From: Kineococcus vitellinus
GTDB taxonomy: Bacteria > Actinomycetota > Actinomycetes > Actinomycetales > Kineococcaceae
Direction: 5' to 3'
DNA length: 34,868 nucleotides
NCBI RefSeq assembly: GCF_009906315.1
Contig: NZ_JAAALL010000009.1
Location: forward strand, 1-34,868
A program made the position numbers and the translations under genes. Shown one piece after another: positions 7,296 to 16,040 of the stretch (its first letter is position 1; each line of letters begins with the position of its first letter). The notes under the pieces were generated by a model. That model saw only the letters and a list, made by a program, of their open reading frames with translations. It was not told the origin of the DNA and made no database searches.

Positions 7296-8578
7296 CGGAC
7301 CCCCTCGGGCGCGAGCACCGTCGTGGGGATCGCGGGGTCGCCCTTGGACAGGGCCAACCCGTCCCAGGGCAGCGTCACCAGCGCCCGCCGCAGGTGCTCG
7401 CGGGCGGCGCGCAGGTCCGGCAGGTCCGGCACCCGCTCGCCGTCGACGACCAGCGGCACCTGCAGCGGGCGGTCGTTGGGCTCGCGCGGCGGGGCGGCGC
7501 CCACCCCGAGCACCTCGTCGGTGGCGGTCCCGGTGGGCCGGTGCCGGCGCACGGCCACCTTGCGCCCGCCCTGGGTGGTCTTGGACGTGGAGCGCTTGGC
7601 GACGGGGCGGCCCTCGACCTCGACGAGCTTGTAGACCAGCCCCGCCGTCGGGGCGCCGGAGCCGGTGACCAGCGAGGTGCCCACCCCGTAGCCGTCCACG
7701 GGGGCGGCGGCCAGCGCGGCCAGGGCGTACTCGTCGAGGTCGCCGGAGACGACGACGCGCGTGCCCGTGGCGCCGAGGGAGTCCAGCTGCTCGCGCGCCT
7801 GCACGGCCAGCACCGCGAGGTCGCCGGAGTCGATGCGCACCGCCCCCAGCCGCGGGCCGGCCACCCGCACGGCGGTCTCGATGCCGCGGGTGATGTCGTA
7901 GGTGTCCACCAGCAGCGTGGTGCCGACGCCGAGCGCGGCCACCTGCGCGGCGAAGGCGGCCTCCTCGGTGTCGTGCAGCAGCGTGAAGGCGTGCGCGGAG
8001 GTCCCCGAGGTGGGGATGCCGTAGGTGGCGCCGGCCTGCAGGTTGGAGGTGGAGGTGAAGCCGGCGAGGTAGGCGGCGCGGGAGGCGGCCACCGCGGCCT
8101 GCTCGTGGGTGCGCCGCGACCCCATCTCGATGATGGGGCGGTCCTTGGCGGCGGTCGCCATCCGGGCCGCGGCCGCGGCGATGGCGCAGTCGTGGTTGAG
8201 GATCGACAGGAGCACCGTCTCCAGCACGACGGCCTCGGCGAAGGTGCCGGTGACGGTGAGGATCGGCGAGCCGGGGAACCACAGCTCGCCCTCGGCGTAG
8301 CCCTCGATCGAGCCGCCGAAGCGGTAGGCGCCCAGCCAGGCCAGCGTGCGCTCGTCGAGGACGCCGCGCAGCCCGTCCAGCACCTCGGGGCCGAAGGTGA
8401 AGTCGCGCACCGCGTCCAGGACGCGCTCGGTGCCGGCGACGACGCCGTAGCGGCGCCCCTCGGGCAGCCGCCGCCCGAAGACCTCGAAGGTGCAGCGCCG
8501 CTCGCCCGTCCCGTCGGACAGCGCGGCCTGCAGCATCGTCAGCTCGTAGTGGTCGGTCAGCAGCGCGGTGCTCGCCAT
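7292..8578 (-). CDS. pncB: nicotinate phosphoribosyltransferase
   Basis: Converts nicotinate and PRPP to nicotinate mononucleotide, feeding the Preiss-Handler NAD pathway; it uses the product of the coupled nicotinamidase. 428 residues, normal length. Seen: the N-terminal [18 protein letters not shown], the central [13 protein letters not shown] and [20 protein letters not shown] segments, the phosphate-binding RIDSGDLA, and [10 protein letters not shown]. The ATG has a TACGTT hexamer 6 bases upstream and no ribosome-binding site, so the message is probably leaderless. It is divergent from clpS, as pncB is from clpS in Mycobacterium. Confidence 0.95.
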   Translation of the reverse strand: MASTALLTDHYELTMLQAALSDGTGERRCTFEVFGRRLPEGRRYGVVAGTERVLDAVRDFTFGPEVLDGLRGVLDERTLAWLGAYRFGGSIEGYAEGELWFPGSPILTVTGTFAEAVVLETVLLSILNHDCAIAAAAARMATAAKDRPIIEMGSRRTHEQAAVAASRAAYLAGFTSTSNLQAGATYGIPTSGTSAHAFTLLHDTEEAAFAAQVAALGVGTTLLVDTYDITRGIETAVRVAGPRLGAVRIDSGDLAVLAVQAREQLDSLGATGTRVVVSGDLDEYALAALAAAPVDGYGVGTSLVTGSGAPTAGLVYKLVEVEGRPVAKRSTSKTTQGGRKVAVRRHRPTGTATDEVLGVGAAPPREPNDRPLQVPLVVDGERVPDLPDLRAAREHLRRALVTLPWDGLALSKGDPAIPTTVLAPEGVR

Positions 8579-8584
8579 CGGCTC

Positions 8585-8590
8585 AACGTA
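8585..8590 (-). promoter_or_regulatory. -10 hexamer TACGTT of pncB
   Basis: On the minus strand TACGTT ends 6 bases before the pncB ATG. It lies only 13 bases from the -10 of clpS on the other strand, so the two promoters overlap back to back. Confidence 0.55.
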
Positions 8591-8603
8591 TCGGCAGGCC
8601 GCC

Positions 8604-8609
8604 TAGAAT
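8604..8609 (+). promoter_or_regulatory. -10 hexamer TAGAAT of clpS
   Basis: TAGAAT ends 7 bases before the GTG at 8617. The ATG at 8608 lies inside the hexamer and so cannot be the start of a transcript made here. This selects the GTG. Confidence 0.65.
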
Positions 8610-8616
8610 GCCGTGC

Positions 8617-8916
8617 GTGCCTCCCGCCGTGACCGCTCCCGTGGAGCTGGACCGCCCCGAGGCCGACCTCGCCTCGGTCCCCGACACGCCCTGGGTCACC
8701 CTGGTCTGGAACGACCCGGTGAACCTCATGTCCTACGTGTCCTACGTCTTCCGCACCCACTTCGGCTACTCCGAGGCCAAGGCGGACGCGCTCATGCTCG
8801 ACGTGCACCAGAAGGGTCGCGCCGCCGTGAGCTCGGGCAGCCGCGAGCAGATGGAGCGCGACGTCGAGGCCATGCACGGCTACGGCCTGTGGGCCACCCT
8901 CCAGAAGGACGAGTGA
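8617..8916 (+). CDS. clpS: ATP-dependent Clp protease adaptor ClpS
   Basis: Adaptor that binds substrates with destabilising N-terminal residues (N-degrons) and hands them to the Clp AAA+ unfoldase. About 99 residues. The ClpS core is unmistakable: [19 protein letters not shown], with the Asn-Asp-Pro-Val of the N-degron pocket, then [20 protein letters not shown] and the C-terminal [11 protein letters not shown] choose the GTG at 8617 over the ATG at 8608 because TAGAAT at 8604-8609 looks like the -10 element. It is followed by DUF2017 and murI, the order known in actinobacteria. Confidence 0.95.
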   Translation: MPPAVTAPVELDRPEADLASVPDTPWVTLVWNDPVNLMSYVSYVFRTHFGYSEAKADALMLDVHQKGRAAVSSGSREQMERDVEAMHGYGLWATLQKDE

Positions 8917-8922
8917 ACGACC

Positions 8923-9531
8923 CTGGCCACCTTCCGCCGTTCCCGCCACGGCCTGTTCTCCATCACCCTGCAGCCCACCGAGGCCGACGTGCTGGCCTCG
9001 CTGGCGCGCGAGGTCCTGGAGCTGCTGGAGGTGCCCGAGCGGGCGCCGGAGCGCCCCGTCGACCCGCTGCAGGCCGAGCTGGGCCTGGCCGACCTGCCCT
9101 CCTTCGACGGCCCGCTGGAGGACCCGGACCTGCTCGCCGGGGGTGCCGGGCCGCTGGGCGCTCCCGAGGACGAGGTGCTGCGCCGGCTGCTGCCGGACGC
9201 CTACGGCGACGACCCGCAGGCGGCGGCGGAGTTCCGCCGCTTCACCGAGCGCGGGCTGCGCGAGCGCAAGGCGCAGAACGCCCGCGGCCTGCTCGCCACG
9301 CTCGCCCCGGTGGAGGGCCAGGGCGGGCGGGTGCAGCTGGACGCCGAGGGCGCGCGCACCTGGCTGGCCGCGCTCAACGACGTCCGGCTGGCGCTGGGCA
9401 CCCGGCTGGGCGTGCGCGACGACGTCGACGCGTTCGCGGAGCTGGACGAGGACGACCCCGCGCGCTGGGCGTGGGCGGTCTACGACTTCACCACGCACCT
9501 GCAGGAGACGCTCGTGCGCTCGATGGGCTGA
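8923..9531 (+). CDS. DUF2017 domain-containing protein, probable CTG start
   Basis: Conserved actinobacterial protein found next to clpS; its function is unknown and a link to Clp proteolysis is only suggested by context. The coding signal and family-like N-terminus ([15 protein letters not shown], then [16 protein letters not shown]) begin right after the clpS stop, but the only codons available there are ACG and CTG. The first conventional start is a GTG at 8989, which would remove about 22 plausible residues. I therefore place the start at CTG 8923, 6 bases after the clpS TGA, where re-initiation is plausible. The C-terminal part [19 protein letters not shown] is complete. Confidence 0.85.
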   Translation: MATFRRSRHGLFSITLQPTEADVLASLAREVLELLEVPERAPERPVDPLQAELGLADLPSFDGPLEDPDLLAGGAGPLGAPEDEVLRRLLPDAYGDDPQAAAEFRRFTERGLRERKAQNARGLLATLAPVEGQGGRVQLDAEGARTWLAALNDVRLALGTRLGVRDDVDAFAELDEDDPARWAWAVYDFTTHLQETLVRSMG

Positions 9532-9544
9532 GGAGGGCGTGGAC

Positions 9545-10417
9545 GTGAGGGCCGACGCGACCGGCGGCAGGACCGGCGACAGCGACCTGCCGATCGGCAT
9601 CTTCGACTCCGGCGTGGGCGGGCTGACCGTGGCCCGCTCGGTGCTCGACCAGCTGCCGCACGAGTCGATCCACTACGTGGGCGACACCGCGCACAGCCCG
9701 TACGGGCCCAAGCCCATCGCCGAGGTGCGCCGGCTGGCGCTGGACGTGCTGGACCGCGTCGTGGAGTCGGGCGTGAAGATGCTCGTCATCGCCTGCAACT
9801 CCGCCTCGGCGGCCATGCTGCGCGATGCGCGCGAGCGCTACGACGTGCCCGTCGTGGAGGTCATCCAGCCGGCCGTGCGCCGGGCCGTGCGCGCCACCCG
9901 CAACGGCCGGGTCGGAGTCATCGGCACCCGGGCGACGATCTCCTCGCGCGCCTACGAGGACGCGTTCGCGGCCGCGCCGCACCTGGCGCTGACCACCGCG
10001 GCGTGCCCGGCGTTCGTGGAGTTCGTCGAGCGCGGCACGACCTCGGGCCCGGAGCTGCTCAGCGCGGCGCGCGGCTACCTGGCCCCGGTGGTCGCCGCCG
10101 ACGTCGACACCCTCGTGCTGGGCTGCACGCACTACCCGCTGCTGATGGCGGTGCTGCGCAGCGTCGTCGGCGACGACGTGACGCTGGTCTCCAGCGCGGA
10201 GGAGACCGCCTTCGACGTCTACCGCGAGCTGGCCGCGCGCGAGCTGCTGCGCCCCGACGACCGGCCCGCGCCGCGGCACCGCTTCACCGCGACAGGAGAT
10301 GCGTCAGCGTTCCGGCAGCTCGCGCAGCGCTTCCTCGGACCGCGCTTCGGCGCCGGCGAGGCGTCCGCGCCGGTCGTGGTCGACGAGACGGGACCGCTGC
10401 ACCTCGGGGCGCTGTGA
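9545..10417 (+). CDS. murI: glutamate racemase
   Basis: Cofactor-independent racemase that makes D-glutamate for peptidoglycan. 290 residues. Catalytic motifs are intact: [13 protein letters not shown] near the N-terminus, VIACNSASA with the first catalytic Cys, and [11 protein letters not shown] with the second. The sequence AGGAGGG at 9531-9537 sits 7 bases before the GTG at 9545, so I prefer it to the GTG at 9539. It follows the DUF2017 gene by 13 bases. The 3' end is overlapped on the opposite strand by an unassigned frame. Confidence 0.95.
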   Translation: MRADATGGRTGDSDLPIGIFDSGVGGLTVARSVLDQLPHESIHYVGDTAHSPYGPKPIAEVRRLALDVLDRVVESGVKMLVIACNSASAAMLRDARERYDVPVVEVIQPAVRRAVRATRNGRVGVIGTRATISSRAYEDAFAAAPHLALTTAACPAFVEFVERGTTSGPELLSAARGYLAPVVAADVDTLVLGCTHYPLLMAVLRSVVGDDVTLVSSAEETAFDVYRELAARELLRPDDRPAPRHRFTATGDASAFRQLAQRFLGPRFGAGEASAPVVVDETGPLHLGAL

Positions 10418-10706
10418 GCGGCGGCAGCGGCTGAGCGGGCACGGGCACCTCGACGGCGGGGTGCGAGGACCAGCCGGCGAGGGCGGAGACGGGCTGGCTG
10501 CGTGCACCGTCGGTGAACTCGACGACGCGGCGGCCGAGGTGGCCGTGGGCGTGCACGGCGGCGACCTCGCGGACGACGAGCCCGTGCAGGGGCAGGGCCG
10601 TGAGGTGCAGCGGCCGGAGGACCACGCCTTCGTGGTCGGCTCTGCTGGTGGCGATCCGGTCGCCGGGGCGCAGCGCCCGTGTCGTGCGGAGGACCATGGG
10701 GGACAT
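10284..10706 (-). CDS. hypothetical protein overlapping the end of murI
   Basis: An unassigned minus-strand frame. From the ATG at 10706 or 10697 to about 10425 it has the strongly G/C third codon positions of real genes here. It encodes a compact beta-rich-looking sequence ([53 protein letters not shown]). Upstream of 10706 codon use is poor, so I do not extend it. After about 10425 it runs on for about 45 Arg/Ala-rich residues opposite murI, where codon use again decays, as though its own stop codon had been lost. No family is recognised. It fills the murI-rph gap. Confidence 0.45.
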   Translation of the reverse strand: MSPMVLRTTRALRPGDRIATSRADHEGVVLRPLHLTALPLHGLVVREVAAVHAHGHLGRRVVEFTDGARSQPVSALAGWSSHPAVEVPVPAQPLPPLTAPRGAAVPSRRPRPARTPRRRRSAVRGSAARAAGTLTHLLSR

Positions 10707-10883
10707 GGTGGCGCCCGGAGCTGGGCTTCGGCTGGACATTTCACCGATCCGCTGCCGCGCCACCCCGAACGACGCAGGATCGTGACCGTCCGTGACAATC
10801 GTTGCAACACCGTGTGTTCGCCGAGTCGCTGACCGTCACTGCCGGGGCCGGGAGCCCGTCCCGCGGCGGGTGCGGCCGGGTGA

Positions 10884-10889
10884 GAGGCT
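10884..10889 (+). promoter_or_regulatory. possible -10 hexamer GAGGCT of rph
   Basis: GAGGCT ends 6 bases before the rph GTG at 10896, the leaderless spacing seen at other genes here. The first base departs from TAnnnT. Confidence 0.4.
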
Positions 10890-10895
10890 GCACGG

Positions 10896-11672
10896 GTGAC
10901 TGAGGCGACTCCTGCTCCCCGCGCGGACGGCCGCGCCCCCGACGAGCTGCGTCCGGTGCGCATCACCCGCGGCTGGCTCGACCACGCCGAGGGCAGCGTG
11001 CTCGTGGAGTTCGGGCGCACCCGCGTGCTGTGCGCGGCCAGCTTCACCGAGGGCGTGCCCCGCTGGCGCAAGGGCTCGGGGCAGGGCTGGGTGACCGCCG
11101 AGTACGCGATGCTGCCCCGCTCGACGAACACCCGCAGCGACCGCGAGTCCGTCAAGGGCAGGATCGGCGGCCGCACGCACGAGATCTCCCGCCTCGTCGG
11201 CCGCAGCCTGCGCGCGGTCGTCGACACCCGCGCGCTCGGCGAGAACACGGTCGTCCTCGACTGCGACGTCCTGCAGGCCGACGGCGGCACCCGCACCGCC
11301 GCGATCACCGGCGCCTACGTCGCGCTCGCCGACGCGGTCGCGTGGGCGCGGGGCAGGGGGCTGGTCAAGGCGTCCGCGAAGCCGCTCACCGGCTCGGTCA
11401 GCGCGATCAGCGTCGGCGTCGTCGACGGCCGCCCCGTGCTGGACCTGCCCTACGTGGAGGACGTGCGCGCCGAGACCGACATGAACGTCGTCGTCACCGG
11501 CGACGGCCGCTTCGTGGAGGTGCAGGGCACCGCCGAGGGCGTGCCCTTCGACCGCAGCGAGCTCGACGCGCTGCTGGACCTGGCCGTCGGCGGCTGCGCG
11601 CAGCTGGCGCGGCTGCAGGCGGACGCGCTGGCCGCGGCGCCGGCCGGGGCGGCTCCCGGGGCGCCGGCGTGA
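10896..11672 (+). CDS. rph: ribonuclease PH
   Basis: Phosphorolytic 3'-5' exoribonuclease that trims tRNA 3' ends. 258 residues, slightly longer than the usual 240 or so because of short extensions at both ends. Seen: the N-terminal [20 protein letters not shown], the hallmark block [20 protein letters not shown] followed by [14 protein letters not shown], and [20 protein letters not shown] with the catalytic acidic residues. Its TGA overlaps the GTG of rdgB (GTGA), a conserved actinobacterial pair. In mycobacteria a metallo-beta-lactamase-fold gene lies between murI and rph; it is absent here. Confidence 0.96.
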   Translation: MTEATPAPRADGRAPDELRPVRITRGWLDHAEGSVLVEFGRTRVLCAASFTEGVPRWRKGSGQGWVTAEYAMLPRSTNTRSDRESVKGRIGGRTHEISRLVGRSLRAVVDTRALGENTVVLDCDVLQADGGTRTAAITGAYVALADAVAWARGRGLVKASAKPLTGSVSAISVGVVDGRPVLDLPYVEDVRAETDMNVVVTGDGRFVEVQGTAEGVPFDRSELDALLDLAVGGCAQLARLQADALAAAPAGAAPGAPA

Positions 11673-12325
11673 GCGGGCCCGGCCGCCGGGTCGTCCTGGC
11701 CACCCGCAACGCCCACAAGACCGGCGAGCTGCGGGCGGTCCTGGCGCCGCTGCTGCCCGACGTGGAGGTCCTGGGGCTGGACGCCTTCGAGGACGTGCCC
11801 GAGGTCGCCGAGACCGGGGTGACGTTCGCCGAGAACGCGCTGCTGAAGGCGCGCGCGGTGGCCGCCGCCACGGGCGTGCCCGCGGTCGCCGACGACTCCG
11901 GCATCGCCGTCGACGTGCTCGGCGGGGCGCCGGGCATCTTCTCCGCGCGCTGGTCGGGGCGCCACGGCGACGACGGGGCCAACCTGGCGCTGCTGCTGGC
12001 GCAGGTCGCCGACGTGCCCGCCGAGCACCGCGGCGCCGCGTTCGTGTGCGCCGCGGCGCTCGCGCTGCCCGGCGGCGGCGAGGCCGTGCGCACCGGTGAG
12101 CTGCGCGGGCGGCTGACGAGCGCACCGGCCGGCGGCGGCGGCTTCGGCTACGACCCCGTCTTCGTCCCCGAGGGCTCCTCGCGGACCCTGGCCGAGCACA
12201 CCGCCGCGGAGAAGAACGCCGTCAGCCACCGCGCCCGCGCCTTCACCGCGCTGGCCCCCCTCGTGGCCGACGCCCTGGCCGGGCGACCCATCCCCGGGGC
12301 CGGCGGCTCCGAACCCCCGGGGTGA
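11669..12325 (+). CDS. rdgB: XTP/dITP pyrophosphatase (Ham1 family)
   Basis: House-cleaning enzyme that hydrolyses non-canonical purine nucleoside triphosphates to monophosphates. About 218 residues. Seen: [14 protein letters not shown] (nucleotide binding), [36 protein letters not shown] with the catalytic Asp pair, and [13 protein letters not shown] followed by [12 protein letters not shown]. The GTG start is coupled to the rph stop by a four-base overlap. Its own end overlaps the start of the downstream molybdo-oxidoreductase frame by four bases. Confidence 0.95.
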   Translation: MSGPGRRVVLATRNAHKTGELRAVLAPLLPDVEVLGLDAFEDVPEVAETGVTFAENALLKARAVAAATGVPAVADDSGIAVDVLGGAPGIFSARWSGRHGDDGANLALLLAQVADVPAEHRGAAFVCAAALALPGGGEAVRTGELRGRLTSAPAGGGGFGYDPVFVPEGSSRTLAEHTAAEKNAVSHRARAFTALAPLVADALAGRPIPGAGGSEPPG

Positions 12326-13745
12326 GGACGCCGGGGGAGCAGCGGGAGAGCGCGACGACCGGTGCGGAGGGGAGCCCGGGACCGCAGCGGCGGCCCCGGA
12401 CGCACCGGCCGCTCGCGCTCGCGGCGCTGTGCGGCGTCCTCGCGGCAGGGCTGACGCTCGGCGTGGGGCAGCTGGTGGCGGGGGTCGTCTCCCCGTCGGC
12501 GGCTCCCCTCGTCGTCGTCGGCGACGCCGTGGTGGACCGGGTGCCGGCGTGGCTGAAGGACGTCGCGATCCGCACCTTCGGCACGAGCGACAAGGCCGTG
12601 CTGCTGGCGACCATCGCCGTCGCGGTGCTCGTGCTGGCCGCGCTCGCGGGCGTGCTGGCCCGCCGCCGCCTGGCCGCCGGGGTCGCGCGGTGCTGCTGGG
12701 TGGCGCCGCGGCCGCGGGCCTGGCCACCGGCGGCGCCGGGCAGGCGCTGGTCGCCGTGCGCAGCGCGGAGGGCTCGCGCTCGCGCGTGGTGCTGCCCGCG
12801 CCGGCCGACCCGGCGCCCCCGCTGCCGGCGGGCCTGGACCCCGCCGACGCCGTCGCGAGCGGGCTGACGACGTACGCCACGCGGACGGCGGACTTCTACC
12901 GCATCGACACCGCGCTCATCGTCCCCGACGTCGTGGCCGAGGACTGGTCGCTGCGCATCCACGGCGACGTCGAGCGCGAGGTCGTCCTCGGCTTCGACGA
13001 GCTGCTGGCCAAGCCGCTGCGCGAGCGCTGGATCACCCTGACGTGCGTGAGCAACGAGGTGGGCGGCTCCTACGTGGGCACCGCCCGCTGGCTGGGGTAC
13101 CCGCTGGCGGACCTGCTCGAGGAGGCCGGCGTGCGCGCGGGCGCGGACATGCTCCTCGCCACCAGCGTCGACGGGTTCACGCTGTCCGCACCGCTGGCGG
13201 AGGTCACCGACGGGCGCGACGCCCTGCTCGTCGTCGGGATGGACGGCGAACCGCTGCCGCGCGAGCACGGGTTCCCGGTGCGCATGGTCGTCCCCGGCCT
13301 GTACGGCTACGTGTCGGCCTGCAAGTGGGTCACCGACATCGAGGTGACCCGGTTCGCCGAGAAGACCGCGTACTGGACCGACCGCGGCTGGGCGGAGCGG
13401 GGGCCGATCAAGACGGCCTCGCGCATCGACGTGCCGAGGTCGTTCGCGAAGGTGCGCGCCGGCGCGGTGCCCGTGGCCGGCGTCGCCTGGGCGCAGCACC
13501 GCGGCATCTCCCGGGTCGAGGTGCGCGTGGACGAGGGGGAGTGGCAGCAGGCGCGGGTCCTGCCCTCGGCCTCCAGCGACACCTGGTGCCAGTGGGTGTG
13601 GGAGTGGAACGCCGCCGAGGCCGGCAACCACAGCCTGCAGGTGCGCGCGACGGACGGCACGGGCGCCGTGCAGACCGAGGTCGTCGCCGCCCCGATCCCC
13701 GACGGGTCGAGCGGTTACGACTCCGTGTCCGTCACCGTGGTCTGA
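12322..13745 (+). pseudogene. molybdopterin-dependent oxidoreductase (sulfite-oxidase type), interrupted near 12,685
   Basis: Two adjacent frames make up one gene. Residues 1 to about 122 (12322 to about 12685) hold a hydrophilic start and two membrane helices. After a frame change the second frame gives AVLLGGAAAAGLATGG, a Pro-rich linker, then the molybdopterin domain with the cofactor-ligating Cys in TLTCVSNEVGGSYVGTARW, VVPGLYGYVSACKW, and the C-terminal Ig-like dimerisation domain ending in YDSVSVTVV. One base added at GTCGCGCGGTG would restore the frame. The predicted joined protein (about 474 residues, two to three helices) is shorter than the longer-membrane-domain relatives I remember, so a larger deletion is also possible. 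Confidence 0.8.
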
Positions 13746-13778
13746 ACGGGTGACGAGCGGAAAACCCTGCGGCGCGGG

Positions 13779-13805
13779 CAATCCGGGCGGGCCGCGGTTC
13801 CGAAC
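13779..13805 (+). promoter_or_regulatory. possible SigK-type promoter before the fasciclin gene
   Basis: CAATCC at 13779-13784 and CCGAAC at 13800-13805, 15 bases apart, resemble the mycobacterial SigK consensus as I recall it (CCATCC and CCGAAT, about 16-17 bases apart). One base differs in each half and the spacing is slightly short. Because the sigma factor encoded two genes downstream is SigK-like, autoregulation is a reasonable hypothesis. Confidence 0.45.
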
Positions 13806-13858
13806 CCCTGGTGTTCGACCGACCGGGAGCACCGGCCGGCACCGATGGGAGGAAACCC

Positions 13859-14521
13859 GTGAAGCGCTCTGGAACCCTGTTCGCCCTGGCGGCCACCGCG
13901 ACGTTCGGCCTGGCGGCCTGCGGCGGCGGTGACGCCGCCTCGTCGGAGACCTCGACGAGCAGCACCACCAGCTCCAGCCCCAGCTCGTCGAGCTCCTCGA
14001 GCTCGGCGATGGCCCCGGCCGCGATGGACGGGCCGGTCGGCCCGGGCTGCGCCGACTACGCCGCGGCCAACGCCTCGGGCCCGGCCTCGGTGGACGGCAT
14101 GGCCGCCGACCCGGTGGCCACCGCGGCGTCCAACAACCCGCTGCTGAAGACCCTGACCGCGGCCGTCTCCGGTCAGCTGAACCCGCAGGTGAACCTCGTC
14201 AACGACCTCAACAACGGCGAGTACACGGTGTTCGCCCCCGTCGACGACGCCTTCGCGAAGATCGACCCGGCCACGGTCGAGGGCCTGAAGACCGACAGCG
14301 CGACGCTGCAGAAGATCCTCACCTACCACGTCGTGCAGGGCCGCCTGTCGCCCTCGGAGGTCGTCGGCACGCACACCACCCTGGAGGGCCAGGACCTCAC
14401 CGTCGCCGGCACCCCGGAGATGCTCACCGTGAACGACGGCTCCACCGTCGTCTGCGGCGGCGTCTCGACGGCCAACGCGACCGTGTACCTCGTCGACTCG
14501 GTGCTCATGCCCCCGGCCTGA
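13859..14521 (+). CDS. fasciclin (FAS1) domain lipoprotein
   Basis: Predicted surface lipoprotein of 220 residues. The signal peptide ends in a lipobox (GLAAC, Cys21). A Ser/Thr-rich linker follows (about residues 28-52), then one FAS1 domain of about 130 residues with [30 protein letters not shown] and a C-terminal [11 protein letters not shown]. This architecture resembles the mycobacterial antigens MPT83 and MPT70. GGGAGGA upstream serves the GTG at 13859. The sigma factor gene follows after 26 bases, so the three genes to 15944 probably form one unit. Secreted FAS1 proteins are SigK targets in mycobacteria, and here the link is physical. Confidence 0.93.
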   Translation: MKRSGTLFALAATATFGLAACGGGDAASSETSTSSTTSSSPSSSSSSSSAMAPAAMDGPVGPGCADYAAANASGPASVDGMAADPVATAASNNPLLKTLTAAVSGQLNPQVNLVNDLNNGEYTVFAPVDDAFAKIDPATVEGLKTDSATLQKILTYHVVQGRLSPSEVVGTHTTLEGQDLTVAGTPEMLTVNDGSTVVCGGVSTANATVYLVDSVLMPPA

Positions 14522-14547
14522 CCCGGGCGGGCCGCATCGAGGGGCAG

Positions 14548-15138
14548 GTGCCACAGTTGGCGCTGATGACGACCTCCCGACCCCGCGACGCAGCGGCAGC
14601 CGGTGCCGACGAGGCGCTGGCCGCCGCTGCCCGCGGCGACCAGAGCGCCTTCGCGGCGTTCTACGACGCGACCGCCGCCGCCGTGCACGGCACCGTGCTG
14701 CGGGTGCTGCGCGACCCCGCCCAGTCCGAGGAGGTCGTGCAGGAGGTGTTCCTGGAGGCCTGGCGGCAGGCGCCGCGCTTCGACCCCGAGCGGGGCTCGG
14801 CGCGCGGGTGGGTGGTCACGATGGCCCACCGGCGCGCGGTCGACCGGGTGCGGGCCAGCCAGGCCAGCACGGCGCGCGACGAGCGGGCGGGGGTCCGCGA
14901 GCTGCCGCCGTACGACAGCGTCAGCGAGGAGGTGCAGGTGCTGCTGGAACGGGACGAGGTGCGCCGCGCGCTGCAGTCGCTGACACCGCTGCAGCGCGAG
15001 GCCGTGGACCTCGCCTACTACGGGGGACGGACCCAGAAGGAGATCGCCGACGAGCTCGAGGTCCCGCTGGGCACGGTGAAGACACGGCTGCGCGACGGGC
15101 TCATCCGGCTGCGCGACGCGATGGGGGTGTCCCGGTGA
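14548..15138 (+). CDS. sigK: ECF RNA polymerase sigma factor, SigK-like
   Basis: An extracytoplasmic-function sigma factor of 196 residues. Region 2 spans roughly residues 35-105 (AFAAFYDATAAAVHGTVLRV, QEVFLEAWRQAPRFDPERGS, ARGWVVTMAHRRAVDRVRAS). Region 4 includes SLTPLQREAVDLAYYGGRTQ, KEIADELEVPLGTVKTRLRD and GLIRLRDAMG. The SigK assignment comes from sequence style and from its position between a FAS1 lipoprotein and an RskA-type anti-sigma factor. A GAGGGG precedes the GTG at 14548; an ATG at 14566 is a weaker alternative. Its stop overlaps the anti-sigma start by four bases. Confidence 0.88.
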   Translation: MPQLALMTTSRPRDAAAAGADEALAAAARGDQSAFAAFYDATAAAVHGTVLRVLRDPAQSEEVVQEVFLEAWRQAPRFDPERGSARGWVVTMAHRRAVDRVRASQASTARDERAGVRELPPYDSVSEEVQVLLERDEVRRALQSLTPLQREAVDLAYYGGRTQKEIADELEVPLGTVKTRLRDGLIRLRDAMGVSR

Positions 15139-15944
15139 GCGGGCAGGAGCGAGGCCCGGGCGACGACCCGCTGCTGGCGGGCGCGTGGGCGCTGGACGCT
15201 CTCGGCGACGACGAGCGCGCCGGCTACGAGGAGCGGCTGCGCCGCCACCCCGAGGAGCGCGCGGACGCGGAGTCGCTGCGCGCCGCGGCGGCCCGGCTCG
15301 GGGAGGCCGAGGCCGTGGCGCCGCCGGCGCACCTGCGCGAGTCGCTGCTGGCCGCGATCGCCCGCACCCCGCAGGAGACCGACACCCTGCAGGACCTGCA
15401 GGACCCGCAGGACCCCCGGCACCGGCAGGAGCCGCGGGAGGCGCCGCGGGCGCAGGTCGCCGACCTCGCGCTCGAGCGCACCCGGCGCCGCGGCCCCTCC
15501 CGCTGGAGCGTCCTCGTCGCCGCGGCCGGGATCGTCGTGGCCGCGGTGGGGGTCGGCGTGGGGGTCCAGCGCGGGGAGCAGCAGGTGGTCGCGCAGCCGA
15601 GCGCCGCGCAGCGCGCCGCGGAGCTGCTCACCGCACCCGGTGCGCGGGTGTCGACGGTCGCGGCCAGCTCCGGCGGCACGGCGACGGTCGTGCGCGCCGG
15701 GCAGCAGGTCGCCGTGCTCACCGCGGGGCTGCCCGCCGCCGGCGCGGGCCGCGACTACCAGCTGTGGCTGGTGACGGGCGAGGCGCTGACCTCGGCCGGG
15801 ATGCTGCGGGTGTCCGCGGACGGCTCGGCGGCCACCGTCGTGGACGCGCCGTCGGTGGACGCGGTGGGCATCTCGGTGGAACCGGCGGCCGGCTCGCAGC
15901 AGCCGACGACCACCCCGGTCGTGCTGGCCCCGCTCGGCGCCTGA
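15135..15944 (+). CDS. rskA: anti-sigma factor, RskA-like
   Basis: Membrane anti-sigma factor for the preceding sigma gene, translationally coupled to it (GTGA overlap). 269 residues. The N-terminal cytoplasmic part (LLAGAWALDALGDDERAGYE and following) lacks the HxxxCxxC zinc motif, as RskA does. A single membrane helix follows (about residues 125-143, VLVAAAGIVVAAVGVGVGV), then an extracytoplasmic C-terminal domain with DYQLWLVTGEALTSAGML. A short in-frame repeat of CTGCAGGAC-like 9-mers at 15387-15413 gives a Leu-Gln-Asp-rich stretch before the helix. By analogy its control of the sigma factor may respond to redox or envelope state. Confidence 0.9.
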   Translation: MSGQERGPGDDPLLAGAWALDALGDDERAGYEERLRRHPEERADAESLRAAAARLGEAEAVAPPAHLRESLLAAIARTPQETDTLQDLQDPQDPRHRQEPREAPRAQVADLALERTRRRGPSRWSVLVAAAGIVVAAVGVGVGVQRGEQQVVAQPSAAQRAAELLTAPGARVSTVAASSGGTATVVRAGQQVAVLTAGLPAAGAGRDYQLWLVTGEALTSAGMLRVSADGSAATVVDAPSVDAVGISVEPAAGSQQPTTTPVVLAPLGA

Positions 15945-15973
15945 GGGCGCTGCGGGGAGCGGCCGCGGCCACC

Positions 15974-16023
15974 GGTGCGGGGGTGGCCGGTGCGGGGGTG
16001 GCCGGTGCCGCCCCGGCACCGGC
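15974..16023. repeat. two 15-base tandem repeats and a strong hairpin
   Basis: The unit GGTGCGGGGGTGGCC occurs twice without a gap (15974-15988 and 15989-16003), followed by a partial third copy. It runs into a perfect 10-base inverted repeat, GCCGGTGCCG at 16001-16010 and CGGCACCGGC at 16014-16023, with a three-base loop. The hairpin may terminate the rskA transcript. It lies only a few bases from the start region of the ATP-grasp gene. Confidence 0.75.
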
Positions 16024-16027
16024 GCGC

Positions 16028-16033
16028 GATGCT
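16028..16033 (+). promoter_or_regulatory. possible -10 hexamer GATGCT of the ATP-grasp gene
   Basis: GATGCT ends 7 bases before the GTG at 16041. The ATG at 16029 falls inside it, which favours the GTG start. Confidence 0.4.
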
Positions 16034-16040
16034 GTCCGGC

